Positions 47,661 to 57,260 of a stretch of 64,000 nt of DNA are shown here, one piece after another. The translations under genes and the position numbers were made by a program. The DNA comes from an uncultured Aquimarina sp. Lineage in GTDB: Bacteria; Bacteroidota; Bacteroidia; Flavobacteriales; Flavobacteriaceae. The stretch is taken from positions 1 to 64,000 of the forward strand of contig CANMLU010000013.1 in NCBI GenBank assembly GCA_947498815.1, written 5' to 3'. Below the pieces are notes generated by a model. It did no database searches and was not told the origin of the DNA. It worked only from the letters and a program-made list of their open reading frames with translations. Positions within the stretch are counted from its first letter, which is position 1. Every line of letters begins with the position of its first letter.

Positions 47661-49787
47661 TTAAGCGTTAACTCCTTTTGCAGCTGCAATTACTTCTTCT
47701 GAAATATTAGAAGGAGTTTCAGCATAGTGAGAAAATTCCATTGTAGACGTTGCTCTACCTGAAGATAGTGTTCTTAATGTTGTTACATATCCAAACATTT
47801 CAGAAAGTGGAACAGTAGCTTTTACAGTTTTCGCACCAGCGCGATCACCCATATCACTCACTTGTCCTCTACGACGGTTAAGGTCACCTACGATATCTCC
47901 CATATTTTCTTCTGGAGTAATAACCTCTAGTTTCATAATTGGCTCCATAATCACGGCTTTAGCAGCTTTTGCTGAATTCTTAAACCCTAATTTAGCAGCT
48001 AATTCGAAAGATAGTTGATCTGAATCCACATCATGATAAGACCCATCTTTCAATGTTACTTTCATAGCATCAACTTCGTATCCTGCCAAAGGACCATTTA
48101 CCATAGCCATTTTGAATCCTTTTTCTATTGAAGGAATAAATTCTTTAGGAACATTACCACCTTTGATAGTTGATTCAAACTGCAGTCCAACTTGACCTTC
48201 ATCAGCTGGCTCAATAGTAAAGACAATGTCAGCAAATTTACCACGTCCACCAGATTGTTTCTTATAAACCTCTCTGTGATCTGCAGCAGCTGTAATAGCT
48301 TCTTTATATTCAACCTGAGGCTGACCCTGGTTAACTTCTACTTTGAACTCACGTTTTAAGCGATCTACAATAACATCTAAGTGAAGCTCACCCATTCCAG
48401 ATATAATAGTCTGCCCTGAAGCCTCATCTGAACGCACTGTAAATGTTGGATCTTCTTCAGCCAACTTTGCTAAACCAATCCCTAATTTATCCACATCCGC
48501 TTTAGTCTTTGGTTCAACCGCAATACCAATTACTGGATCAGGAAAATCCATAGACTCTAAAACAATAGGGCTTTTCTCATCAGAAAGTGTATCACCTGTT
48601 TTGATCGATTTAAATCCAACAGCAGCTCCAATATCTCCAGCTTCTATATAATCGATCGCATTTTGCTTATTAGCATGCATTTGATAGATACGAGAAATAC
48701 GTTCTTTTTTACCAGAACGATTGTTTAGCACATAAGAACCTGCATCCAAACGACCAGAATACGCTCTAAAGAATGCCAAACGACCAACAAAAGGATCTGT
48801 AGCAATTTTAAATGCCAAAGCAGCAAAAGGCTCTTTTACATCTGGCTTACGTAATTCTTCTTGATCTGTATTAGGGTTTACACCCACAATACCTTCTTTA
48901 TCTGTTGGAGACGGTAAATAACGACAAACAGCATCTAATAAAAACTGAACACCTTTATTCTTAAACGCAGATCCACAGATCATAGGAATGATACTCATAT
49001 CCATTACAGCAGCTCTAAGTGCAGCATGCACTTCTTCTTCTGTAATCGAATCTTCGTCTTCCATATATTTTTCAAGAAGATCTTCATCATATGCAGCAAC
49101 TTCTTCAATAAGTTTACCACGAAGCACTTTAGCTTCTTCTTTAAGGTCTTCAGGAATATCAATAACATCAAATGTTGATCCTTGTCCTTCTTCATGCCAT
49201 ACTATAGCACGGTTTTTTACTAAATCAACAATTCCTTTAAAATCTTCTTCGTCACCAATATTTAATACAATAGGCACTGCATTAGAACCTAACATATCTT
49301 TAACTTGCTGACATACTTCCATAAAATTAGATCCTTGACGGTCCATTTTATTAACAAAACCGATTCTAGGTACTTTATAATTATCTGCAAGCCTCCAGTT
49401 GGTTTCTGATTGTGGTTCAACACCATCAACAGCACTAAACAAGAACACCAAACCATCAAGAACACGAAGTGAACGGTTTACTTCTACCGTAAAATCAACG
49501 TGACCTGGAGTATCGATAATATTAAAGTGATACCCTTTTGTATCAGCTACCGCTTGTCCGTTTTCAGTTGGGAATTTCCACTCACAAGTTGTTGCAGCAG
49601 AAGTAATCGTGATTCCACGCTCTTGTTCTTGCTCCATCCAGTCCATTGTAGCCGCACCATCATGTACCTCACCAATTTTGTGACTCACCCCTGTATAATA
49701 AAGTATACGCTCGGTGGTTGTAGTTTTTCCTGCGTCAATATGCGCAGCAATTCCTATATTTCTAGTATATTTTAAATCTCTAGCCAT
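47661..49787 (-). CDS. fusA: Elongation factor G
   Basis: Translocation GTPase, 708 aa. P-loop [17 protein letters not shown], switch 2 [12 protein letters not shown] and [10 protein letters not shown] for guanine recognition, followed by domains II-V (with [14 protein letters not shown] and [15 protein letters not shown]). The canonical form, in the str position between rpsG and rpsJ. Confidence 0.98.
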   Translation of the reverse strand: MARDLKYTRNIGIAAHIDAGKTTTTERILYYTGVSHKIGEVHDGAATMDWMEQEQERGITITSAATTCEWKFPTENGQAVADTKGYHFNIIDTPGHVDFTVEVNRSLRVLDGLVFLFSAVDGVEPQSETNWRLADNYKVPRIGFVNKMDRQGSNFMEVCQQVKDMLGSNAVPIVLNIGDEEDFKGIVDLVKNRAIVWHEEGQGSTFDVIDIPEDLKEEAKVLRGKLIEEVAAYDEDLLEKYMEDEDSITEEEVHAALRAAVMDMSIIPMICGSAFKNKGVQFLLDAVCRYLPSPTDKEGIVGVNPNTDQEELRKPDVKEPFAALAFKIATDPFVGRLAFFRAYSGRLDAGSYVLNNRSGKKERISRIYQMHANKQNAIDYIEAGDIGAAVGFKSIKTGDTLSDEKSPIVLESMDFPDPVIGIAVEPKTKADVDKLGIGLAKLAEEDPTFTVRSDEASGQTIISGMGELHLDVIVDRLKREFKVEVNQGQPQVEYKEAITAAADHREVYKKQSGGRGKFADIVFTIEPADEGQVGLQFESTIKGGNVPKEFIPSIEKGFKMAMVNGPLAGYEVDAMKVTLKDGSYHDVDSDQLSFELAAKLGFKNSAKAAKAVIMEPIMKLEVITPEENMGDIVGDLNRRRGQVSDMGDRAGAKTVKATVPLSEMFGYVTTLRTLSSGRATSTMEFSHYAETPSNISEEVIAAAKGVNA

Positions 49788-49797
49788 TTCTTAAGGA

Positions 49798-50274
49798 TTA
49801 AAATCTAAAGTGTGAGAATGCTTTATTTGCTTCAGCCATTTTATGAGTATCCACTCTTTTCTTAACAGCAGCTCCTTCTTCTTTTTCTGCAGCTATAATT
49901 TCTGCAGCAAGTTTCTGAGCCATAGATTTCTCATTTCTTTTACGCGAAAATTGAATCAACCACTTCATAGCGGTAGATATTTTGCGATCTGGTCTGATCG
50001 GATTTGGAATCTGAAAAGTAGCACCACCTACTCGGCGGCTTCTTACTTCTACGTGAGGCATAACATTAGATAATGCATCTTTCCACATTTCTAATGCTGT
50101 TTTCTCTTCGTTTTGTTTTTTCTCTTCTACGATATCTATAGCATCGTAAAAAATTCTAAAAGCAGTTGACTTTTTACCGTCCCACATCATCATGTTTACA
50201 AAACGAGTCACTAACTGATCGTTAAAACGTGGATCCGGCAAAATTGGTCTTTTTTTAGCCTTTCTTTTTCTCAT
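49798..50274 (-). CDS. rpsG: 30S ribosomal protein S7
   Basis: 158 aa; primary 16S head binder at the E site. [19 protein letters not shown] start, [20 protein letters not shown] and [20 protein letters not shown] end. Ten bases before fusA. Confidence 0.98.
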   Translation of the reverse strand: MRKRKAKKRPILPDPRFNDQLVTRFVNMMMWDGKKSTAFRIFYDAIDIVEEKKQNEEKTALEMWKDALSNVMPHVEVRSRRVGGATFQIPNPIRPDRKISTAMKWLIQFSRKRNEKSMAQKLAAEIIAAEKEEGAAVKKRVDTHKMAEANKAFSHFRF

Positions 50275-50293
50275 GTCTTCTTAAAGTTTTTAA

Positions 50294-50668
50294 TTACTTC
50301 TTAGGGCGTTTTGCACCATACTTAGATCTACGTTGTGTTCTACCTTCAACACCTGCGGTGTCCAAAGCTCCACGAACAATATGATATCTAACTCCTGGTA
50401 AATCTTTTACCCTTCCACCTCTAACTAATACTATCGAGTGCTCCTGGAGATTATGTCCTTCACCGCCGATGTATGCGTTAACCTCTTTACCATTTGTTAA
50501 CCTAACACGAGCTACTTTACGCATAGCTGAGTTTGGTTTTTTTGGTGTAGTGGTATAAACACGCGTACAAACACCGCGGCGTTGCGGGCACGAATCCAAA
50601 GCAGCCGATTTACTCTTCTTAGTTATTTTGGCTCTACCTTTTCTTACTAATTGTGAAATTGTTGGCAT
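50294..50668 (-). CDS. rpsL: 30S ribosomal protein S12
   Basis: 124 aa decoding-site protein. [20 protein letters not shown] contains the lysine whose change gives streptomycin resistance elsewhere, here the sensitive form; [20 protein letters not shown] is also wild type. First gene of the ribosomal block, behind an exact-consensus promoter. Confidence 0.98.
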   Translation of the reverse strand: MPTISQLVRKGRAKITKKSKSAALDSCPQRRGVCTRVYTTTPKKPNSAMRKVARVRLTNGKEVNAYIGGEGHNLQEHSIVLVRGGRVKDLPGVRYHIVRGALDTAGVEGRTQRRSKYGAKRPKK

Positions 50669-50723
50669 AATTTGCTTTACACTATTATTAAAATAATTTT
50701 TATTTCTCCCTTTTAAAGGGCTG

Positions 50724-50754
50724 CAAAGGTAGAAATATTTTTGAGCAAATCAAA
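50724..50754 (-). promoter_or_regulatory. Promoter of the rpsL ribosomal operon
   Basis: Minus strand TTTG (50754-50751), 19-base spacer, TACCTTTG (50731-50724): an exact match to the Bacteroidetes primary-sigma consensus TTTG-N19-TAnnTTTG. Expected transcript start is about 50 bases before the rpsL ATG. Confidence 0.85.
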
Positions 50755-51030
50755 TCCTAAGACATTAATTTTCAAACAGAATTATGAATACATGATATAT
50801 AGTGCACAAAAAAAGTAAGTGGATTATGGCAAAAACCTTTTTTGAAAGAATATTAAACAGCAATATCTGGCCCTATTCATCTTGAAAATTCTTTCAAAAA
50901 ACTCTTCCAAAAGTCAGTTTGGGCTTGACTTGCTAAAAAAGAAACCTTCTTAAATTATTATAAATTAACAATTTGTATAAGTTAAAAAACTGTTAAAATA
51001 ATCAAAAAGACAACCGATTACTGTTTTTTT

Positions 51031-51066
51031 ATTGTCAAATTTGAAGCAGGCTAATTTATAAATAAA
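51031..51066 (+). promoter_or_regulatory. Conserved box upstream of the first susC
   Basis: The stretch ATTGTCAAATTTGAAGCAGG followed by CTAATTTATAAATAAA is nearly repeated at 62052-62088 ahead of the second susC, at a similar distance from the ATG (9 and 5 bases after the box). CAAATTTG and CATTTTTG within it are one base from the -7 consensus. Confidence 0.5.
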
Positions 51067-51074
51067 CACACACA

Positions 51075-54000
51075 ATGAAATTATCAATGAGGCAAATTCT
51101 AATGCTCTTCATGGCATTAGTCGTGCAATTTTCTTTTGCGCAAGAAAAAACCGTAACAGGTAAGGTTACTGATGACAAAGGTTCTCCTTTACCCGGCGTA
51201 AACATCATAATAAAAGGTACTAATAGTGGAACACAATCAGATTTTGATGGATTATATTCTATCGAGACTTCTGAAGGAAGTAGCATTGTTTTTAGTTTTT
51301 TAGGTTTCGCAGATAAAGAAGTAATAATAGGATCAGGAAACACTGTCGATGTACAATTAACCGCTTCTACTTCAGAACTGGAAGAAGTGATTGTAACTGC
51401 ACAAGGTATAAAACGAGCGAAAAAATCTCTTGGATATGCCGTTAGCGAAATCCAAAGTGAGGATATTGAGCAACGCTCTGAAGGTGATATTGCCCGAGTA
51501 TTACTTGGTAAATCTGCCGGGGTACAGATCACACAACAGAGTGGTCTTACTGGATCTGGTACCAATATCGTTATTAGGGGACAAAACTCTTTTAGTTCCA
51601 GTAATCAGGCTCTATTTATAGTGGATGGAGTCCCTTTTAGCACAGACACTAATGCTTCTGGGCGACAAGGAAGTCGAAATGACTTTGTAAATGGTAATAA
51701 TGGTTCCAGTAGGTTTTTAGATTTAGATCCTAACAGTATTGAAAGTGTTAGCGTATTAAAAGGTCTTGCAGCTTCTACCTTATATGGAAGTGATGGTAGG
51801 AACGGTGTAGTATTGATTACTACAAAGGCGGGATCTTCTGGAAATGCTAAAAAGAAAATGGAAGTAACTCTTTCTTCTTCATATTTCTTTACTAAAATAG
51901 CTTCTTTACCAGATTATCAAGATGAATATGGTAATGGGTTTGATCAAGCATTTGGATGGTTTTTTAGTAACTGGGGACCTAGTTTTAGAGAAGGTGGAGT
52001 TTCTGGTTATGGAAATAGTTCTGCTATTGATGCAAATGCTACACTTCCTCACCCGTATTCCACTTCTACTCCAGCAATCCAAGCAGCTTTCCCTGAATTT
52101 CAGGGAGCACGTTACGACTGGAGACCATATGATAGTGTAGAAAAATTCTTTAGAATAGGAGGAGCCGCTTCGGCATCTGTAAACCTAAGAGGGGTTTCTG
52201 ATAATGGAAAAATTTCATATAATGTAAATTATGGTCATTTGGATGATCAAGGTTTTACTCCTGGAAATAAGTTAGGACGTAATACCTTAGGAATAGGAGG
52301 TAGTGCACAACTTAACAATAAGTTTACTATCAGTGGGACTTTAAATTTTGCCAGAACAAATTTTGTTTCCCCTCCAGTTGCCTTAAGCCAGGGTAATGGA
52401 GCTACAGGTACAGGCTCCTCTATTTTTGGAGATTTATGGTTCACCCCAAGGAGTATTGATATACAAGGTCTACCATTTCAAGACCCTGTAACGGGTGGTA
52501 GTGTATACTACAGACAAAATAACAGTATCCAACATCCTTTATGGACATTAAATAATGCACAAACTTCACAATTAACGAATCGTGTTTTTGGTAACGCTAC
52601 TTTAAAATATGATTTTAATGATAATTTAAGTATTTTTTATCGTGCAGGTATAGACGTTTATAATGAGAGTAATGTAAACTATCAAAATAAAGGTGGTGTA
52701 AATAGTAATAGTGGTGACGTAAGATTGGCTAGTGGTTTTTATGAAACATGGAATAACTTAAATTCTATTTATGACCATAATATATCCTTGACTGGAAATT
52801 CTCAGTTTAGTGAAAAAATTGGTGCTAGTTTTAGTTTAGGTGCTACTACCAGAAATTTAATCTTTGACCAAAATGGTACTGCTAGTGACGGCCAACAATC
52901 ATTTGGCGTTTTAAGACATTTTAACTATTTAAGACAGAATGAAATACAATCATTTTTTGAAAGAAATATTGTTGGTGTATATGGACAAGCACAGTTTGAT
53001 TATGACAACATGTTGTTCTTGACTTTGGCAGGAAGAAATGACTGGGTATCTAATTTTGAAAGTGATAACAGATCAATTTTTTATCCAAGTGCTAGTATTT
53101 CTTTCTTACCAACAGCTGCTTTTGGTGGTTTAAAATCTGACATGATTAATTACTTGAAATTAAGAGCAGGATATGGTACTTCGGCAAGTTTTGGAGATCC
53201 TGGATATCCTGTTGCCAATACGCTATCTTTAGATACGCAAGATTTTCAAGATGGAGGCTCGAATGTCGTGTCTAATACCACAAGTAACGTTTTAGGAAAC
53301 CCCGACCTAAAACCAGAATTACTAACAGAATATGAAGTTGGTATTGAAGGGAAACTATGGAAAAGCAGAGTTTCTGTAGATTTATCGCTATACTATAGAA
53401 TCACAGAAGATTTAATTATAAATCGACCTTTAGGACCTTCTACAGGTAACACCACAACAAGAACAAATATTGGTGAGATAGAAAATAAAGGACTTGAATT
53501 GGACTTGGGGGTTAATTTGGTTAAAAGCAGCACCGATGATGGATTTAATTGGGATGCGAATTTGAATTTCACAACCTATAGGTCTGAAGTTACTGATTTA
53601 GGTTTAGATACAGATTTAGTAGTATATTCTGGTTTCTCAAATCTTGGAAACGCAGCTATAAAAGGAGAACCACTTGGTGTTCTTTATGGTTCCAGAATAT
53701 TAAGAGATGACAATGGTAATTTGGTTGTTGGTACGGATGGGTTTTATGTTCAGGATCCTGAAGATGGAATTATTGGAGACCCTAACCCAGATTATGTGAT
53801 GAATATTAAAAATACTTTTTCATACAAAAATTTCTCACTGGGAGTACAAGTCAACTATACCAAAGGGGGTGATATTTATTCAAGTACCATCTCTACTTTA
53901 TTAGGTAGAGGTCTGATTACAGAAACTCTAGACAGAGAAAATACTTTTATTTTACCTGGAGTTGATGCTAGCGGAAATCCAAATACAATACAAATAAACA

Positions 54001-54314
54001 ATTCTGATTTTTATTTTAGTAATGTATTATTTGGACCTAATGAAAATCAAGTATATGATGCAACATTAATTAGACTACAAGAAGTTTCACTTGCGTATTC
54101 TTTCCCAAAAAAATTCTTAGATCAAACACCTTTTGGCTCGTTAACAATAACGGCATCCGGAAACAACTTATGGTATGATGCTATAAATACTCCAGATGGT
54201 GCGAATTTTGACCCAAATACTTCTGGAACAGGAGTTGGAAATGGATTTGGTTTTGATTTCATTAATGGTCCTAGTGCTAAAAGATATGGATTTAGCGTAA
54301 AGGCAACATTTTAA
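51075..54314 (+). CDS. SusC/RagA-family TonB-dependent outer-membrane transporter
   Basis: A 1079-aa receptor: signal peptide (about 1-22, LMALVVQFSFA), carboxypeptidase-regulatory-like domain (about 26-100, VTGKVTDDKGSPLPGVNIII), plug (about 108-235, with VIVTAQGIKRAKKSLGYAVS and SAGVQITQQSGLTGSG), and a 22-strand barrel ending in KRYGFSVKATF. With the SusD protein directly downstream it would form a lid-and-barrel importer for a glycan, peptide or other oligomer; no hydrolase is nearby to name the substrate. Confidence 0.95.
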   Translation: MKLSMRQILMLFMALVVQFSFAQEKTVTGKVTDDKGSPLPGVNIIIKGTNSGTQSDFDGLYSIETSEGSSIVFSFLGFADKEVIIGSGNTVDVQLTASTSELEEVIVTAQGIKRAKKSLGYAVSEIQSEDIEQRSEGDIARVLLGKSAGVQITQQSGLTGSGTNIVIRGQNSFSSSNQALFIVDGVPFSTDTNASGRQGSRNDFVNGNNGSSRFLDLDPNSIESVSVLKGLAASTLYGSDGRNGVVLITTKAGSSGNAKKKMEVTLSSSYFFTKIASLPDYQDEYGNGFDQAFGWFFSNWGPSFREGGVSGYGNSSAIDANATLPHPYSTSTPAIQAAFPEFQGARYDWRPYDSVEKFFRIGGAASASVNLRGVSDNGKISYNVNYGHLDDQGFTPGNKLGRNTLGIGGSAQLNNKFTISGTLNFARTNFVSPPVALSQGNGATGTGSSIFGDLWFTPRSIDIQGLPFQDPVTGGSVYYRQNNSIQHPLWTLNNAQTSQLTNRVFGNATLKYDFNDNLSIFYRAGIDVYNESNVNYQNKGGVNSNSGDVRLASGFYETWNNLNSIYDHNISLTGNSQFSEKIGASFSLGATTRNLIFDQNGTASDGQQSFGVLRHFNYLRQNEIQSFFERNIVGVYGQAQFDYDNMLFLTLAGRNDWVSNFESDNRSIFYPSASISFLPTAAFGGLKSDMINYLKLRAGYGTSASFGDPGYPVANTLSLDTQDFQDGGSNVVSNTTSNVLGNPDLKPELLTEYEVGIEGKLWKSRVSVDLSLYYRITEDLIINRPLGPSTGNTTTRTNIGEIENKGLELDLGVNLVKSSTDDGFNWDANLNFTTYRSEVTDLGLDTDLVVYSGFSNLGNAAIKGEPLGVLYGSRILRDDNGNLVVGTDGFYVQDPEDGIIGDPNPDYVMNIKNTFSYKNFSLGVQVNYTKGGDIYSSTISTLLGRGLITETLDRENTFILPGVDASGNPNTIQINNSDFYFSNVLFGPNENQVYDATLIRLQEVSLAYSFPKKFLDQTPFGSLTITASGNNLWYDAINTPDGANFDPNTSGTGVGNGFGFDFINGPSAKRYGFSVKATF

Positions 54315-54331
54315 TTTTATAATTTAAAAAA

Positions 54332-56059
54332 ATGAAAAATATAAATAAATATATATTAATCGTAGCAAGTCTCTTTCTGGTTTTTTCGTGCGAGACACTT
54401 GAATTAGATCTTAAAGATGATCCTAATTTTTTAACTCCAGATCAAGCAAGTGTAGATTTATTTTTAACTTCTATACAAGAGGACTTTGTTAGACAAATAG
54501 AAGGTGATGCAGATTTCGATCCAAACGACAATTGGCAATCTGGAGGAAACACTAATGGAGATGGTTTATCTCTCTTCGGATCACAATTAACAAGGCTTAC
54601 AGCATTAACTTCAAGCAAGCAATATAGCACCAATTATGTAGGAAGTGACTCTGATGATGAATGGGTAAATGCTTATCAAGGTATTTTGGCGGATATCAGG
54701 TCTATGGTTCCACTTGCAGAAGCAAATGGACAAACCAGGCATATCGCAATTGCACAATTTATTGAAGCATATGTGATGACGGCCATGGTAGATTTTTATG
54801 GAGATATCCCATATACAGAAGCAATAGCAGGATCAGGCAATTTAAACCCTGCTCCGGAAAGTGGAGCTTCTATATATGACGCAGCACTTGATCTTTTAGA
54901 TAAAGCTCTAGTTAATTTCGATAATGATGTAACTGTTGAACCTGCAACAATTTTCTTTTACGGAGACGACTATGAAAAATGGATTAAAGCTACAAATACG
55001 CTTAAAATGCGTTTATATAACCAAAGACGTTTGGTAGATCCTAATGCATTATCTAATATCCAGGCTATAATAGATACTGGGGATTATATTACCGCAACAG
55101 AGGATGATTTTCAATTTAATTGGCCTGCAACTAGTGCTTCCCAACCCGATACTAGACATCCAAGATATGGTTTGAACTACACTGCAACAGGAGCTGGAGA
55201 TTATATGTCCAACTGGTTAATGAACCAAATGAACACTTCTACAGACCCAAGGATTCGATATTATTTTTATAGACAAGCTGGTGCTGTTCCTGGTGCACCG
55301 GGAATACCTCCAAATGAAGAAACAATAGCATGCTCTTTACAAAGCGCACCTCCGCATTACGTTACAGGAGGGTTTACATTTTGTTTTTTAGAAGATGGTT
55401 ATTGGGGAAGAGATTATATGGATGATGGTGGTACTCCACCGGATGGTTTTTTACGTACGACATTTGGTGTTTATCCTGTTGGTGGTAACTTTGATGATGA
55501 TCGATTTGTTACAGATGAAGAGAACAAAAATGTTGCTGCTGGTGCTGGTGGTGGAGGTGCAGGGATCACCCCTATTTTAACAGCGGCATGGGTAGATTTT
55601 ATGCGAGCAGAAATAGCAATGGTTAATGGAGATCCTGGTGGAGCCCTAACTTTTATGTCTGCTGGCTTAACAAAATCTATTGCCAAAGTGCAAAGTTTTG
55701 CTAGCTTGGATGCTGCTGCTGATAAGTCTTTCGAACCTACAAGTACTGCTGTTACCGATTTTATTGCAAGTATTGAAACTGATTTTAATGCAGCAGATAT
55801 GGATGGAAAATGGGATATCTTGGGAGAACAATATTTCGTTACAGTATTCGGTAACGGAATCGAATCTTATAATTTTTATAGAAGAACAGGGTATCCAACT
55901 ACTCTGCAGCCAAGTTTAAATCCAGATCCAGGCACATTTATTAGATCTTTATTTTACCCTGCAAATGAGGTAAACACAAACGCTAATATTAGCCAAAAAC
56001 CAGATCAGGCACAACCTGTATTTTGGGATAATAACCCTAGTGCTCCAGCAGCAAATTAA
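54332..56059 (+). CDS. SusD/RagB-family surface lipoprotein
   Basis: A 575-aa ligand-binding lid of the SusCD pair. Lipoprotein signal MKNINKYILIVASLFLVFSC (lipid-bearing C20) and TPR-rich core (VDFYGDIPYTEAI, WIKATNTLKMRLYN near 215). It starts 18 bases after susC. The insert with repeated Gly around residue 410 (AAGAGGGGAG) is a glycine-rich loop. Confidence 0.93.
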   Translation: MKNINKYILIVASLFLVFSCETLELDLKDDPNFLTPDQASVDLFLTSIQEDFVRQIEGDADFDPNDNWQSGGNTNGDGLSLFGSQLTRLTALTSSKQYSTNYVGSDSDDEWVNAYQGILADIRSMVPLAEANGQTRHIAIAQFIEAYVMTAMVDFYGDIPYTEAIAGSGNLNPAPESGASIYDAALDLLDKALVNFDNDVTVEPATIFFYGDDYEKWIKATNTLKMRLYNQRRLVDPNALSNIQAIIDTGDYITATEDDFQFNWPATSASQPDTRHPRYGLNYTATGAGDYMSNWLMNQMNTSTDPRIRYYFYRQAGAVPGAPGIPPNEETIACSLQSAPPHYVTGGFTFCFLEDGYWGRDYMDDGGTPPDGFLRTTFGVYPVGGNFDDDRFVTDEENKNVAAGAGGGGAGITPILTAAWVDFMRAEIAMVNGDPGGALTFMSAGLTKSIAKVQSFASLDAAADKSFEPTSTAVTDFIASIETDFNAADMDGKWDILGEQYFVTVFGNGIESYNFYRRTGYPTTLQPSLNPDPGTFIRSLFYPANEVNTNANISQKPDQAQPVFWDNNPSAPAAN

Positions 56060-56077
56060 TAATTAAAAATATTCTTC

Positions 56078-56977
56078 ATGAAAAAATATATAAATAAATT
56101 CTTTGTACTTCTTGTTGCATTCTCTATGATGCAGTCATGCAGTACAGATGATAAAACCATTGATGGTGTTTTAGACGGTGTTACTAGTGGGGCAGTTTTA
56201 AGAACCATTAGTGCAACCAACACATTTAATTTCTTTGACCCAAACGATACTCGATTCGTATTTGATGTAGCTCTTGAAGAACAAGACGCACAAAAAGGTG
56301 ACTTGATCTCGGAAATTAGACTATACCAAAGTTTTACAGATAATACGAATCCAGAGGATTCTCCTAATAGTACCAGTAAGGATGAAGTACTAATTTTGAC
56401 GGAAACAGGAGCAGGTTTAACAGTTTCAGATTTTGGTCTACCACGACTAGATTTTTCATCAACGTTGGCTGAAGCCTTGGCTGTTCATGGATTGACTGAT
56501 GGAGAGTTTAACGGAGGCGATGTCTTTAGTTTTCGCTTTGAGCTAGAATTAACTAATGGACAAGTGTATAGTAATTCCAACATTGGAGGGACAGTTTCTG
56601 GAGGTTCTTTTTTCTCCTCTCCTTTTATATACAATGTTGGTTTAAAATGTATTCCAATAGACCCATTTGCCGGAGAATACACTTTTACTTTGGTAGATAG
56701 TTTTGGTGATGGTTGGGATGGTGCATTCCTAACTGTTACTATTGATGGTGGCACGCCGCAAGAATTAACAATAGAAGACGGCGAAGAAGGAGAATTTATC
56801 ATACCAGTTCCAACTGGTACCACTGAGTTATTGATAACATACACTCCAGGTAATTTTGAAGGAGAGCATACATACACCATAGATTATGATCCACTTGATG
56901 GTTCCGACCCATTGGAGGCAGCCGCAGACGGACCTGGCCCTGCATCGGGAGAAGTATTTTTAAATATTTGCTTATAA
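56078..56977 (+). CDS. Uncharacterised lipoprotein of the SusCD operon
   Basis: 299 aa. Lipoprotein signal ending MMQSC (about C21). The N-terminal half (about 25-185) is a beta-rich domain of unknown family; the C-terminal part (about 195-280) contains YTFTLVDSFGDGWDGAFLTV, a GDGWxGA-type module seen in secreted Bacteroidetes proteins. It follows susD by 18 bases and is followed by a strong terminator, so it is the third gene of the operon and may be an extra surface subunit of the transporter. Confidence 0.8.
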   Translation: MKKYINKFFVLLVAFSMMQSCSTDDKTIDGVLDGVTSGAVLRTISATNTFNFFDPNDTRFVFDVALEEQDAQKGDLISEIRLYQSFTDNTNPEDSPNSTSKDEVLILTETGAGLTVSDFGLPRLDFSSTLAEALAVHGLTDGEFNGGDVFSFRFELELTNGQVYSNSNIGGTVSGGSFFSSPFIYNVGLKCIPIDPFAGEYTFTLVDSFGDGWDGAFLTVTIDGGTPQELTIEDGEEGEFIIPVPTGTTELLITYTPGNFEGEHTYTIDYDPLDGSDPLEAAADGPGPASGEVFLNICL

Positions 56978-56997
56978 TTTAAAATTTATAAAGTTGC

Positions 56998-57030
56998 AAA
57001 AAAGGTTTCTACATGTAGAAACCTTTTTTT
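56998..57030 (+). terminator. Terminator of the first susCD operon
   Basis: A 32-base perfect palindrome (56998-57029, centre ACATGT) with A run, GGTTTCTA core and T run. Confidence 0.9.
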
Positions 57031-57260
57031 ATTTATACATCATTTTTTATCTCATAAAAAATTGCTTTTTATTGTTTATGTTATGCCTGAAAAGCGAATC
57101 TCACCCCTTTTCAATGCGGCTTCCTGACCACAGTATCAGTTCAATCCCAAATATAAAAACATAACTAGTAACTTTTAACACCTTAAAAAAAGTAACGGAT
57201 TTTATTTCTAAAAGCGAAGCGGTCTTGTATCTTTAACCAGTTATTGAATCATTTAATTAT

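Larger units (their letters stand above)
50669..51074. other. 406-bp divergent gap between rpsL and susC
   Basis: Holds the rpsL promoter near 50724-50754, a 14-bp perfect inverted repeat (TTTTTTGAAAGAAT, 50838-50851 and 50888-50901) around a 36-base centre, and the susC upstream box at 51031-51066. No open reading frame of note. Confidence 0.6.

Noticed and set aside
51056-51565. A 169-residue minus-strand frame at the start of susC
   Set aside because: Antisense shadow of the signal and regulatory domain coding sequence.
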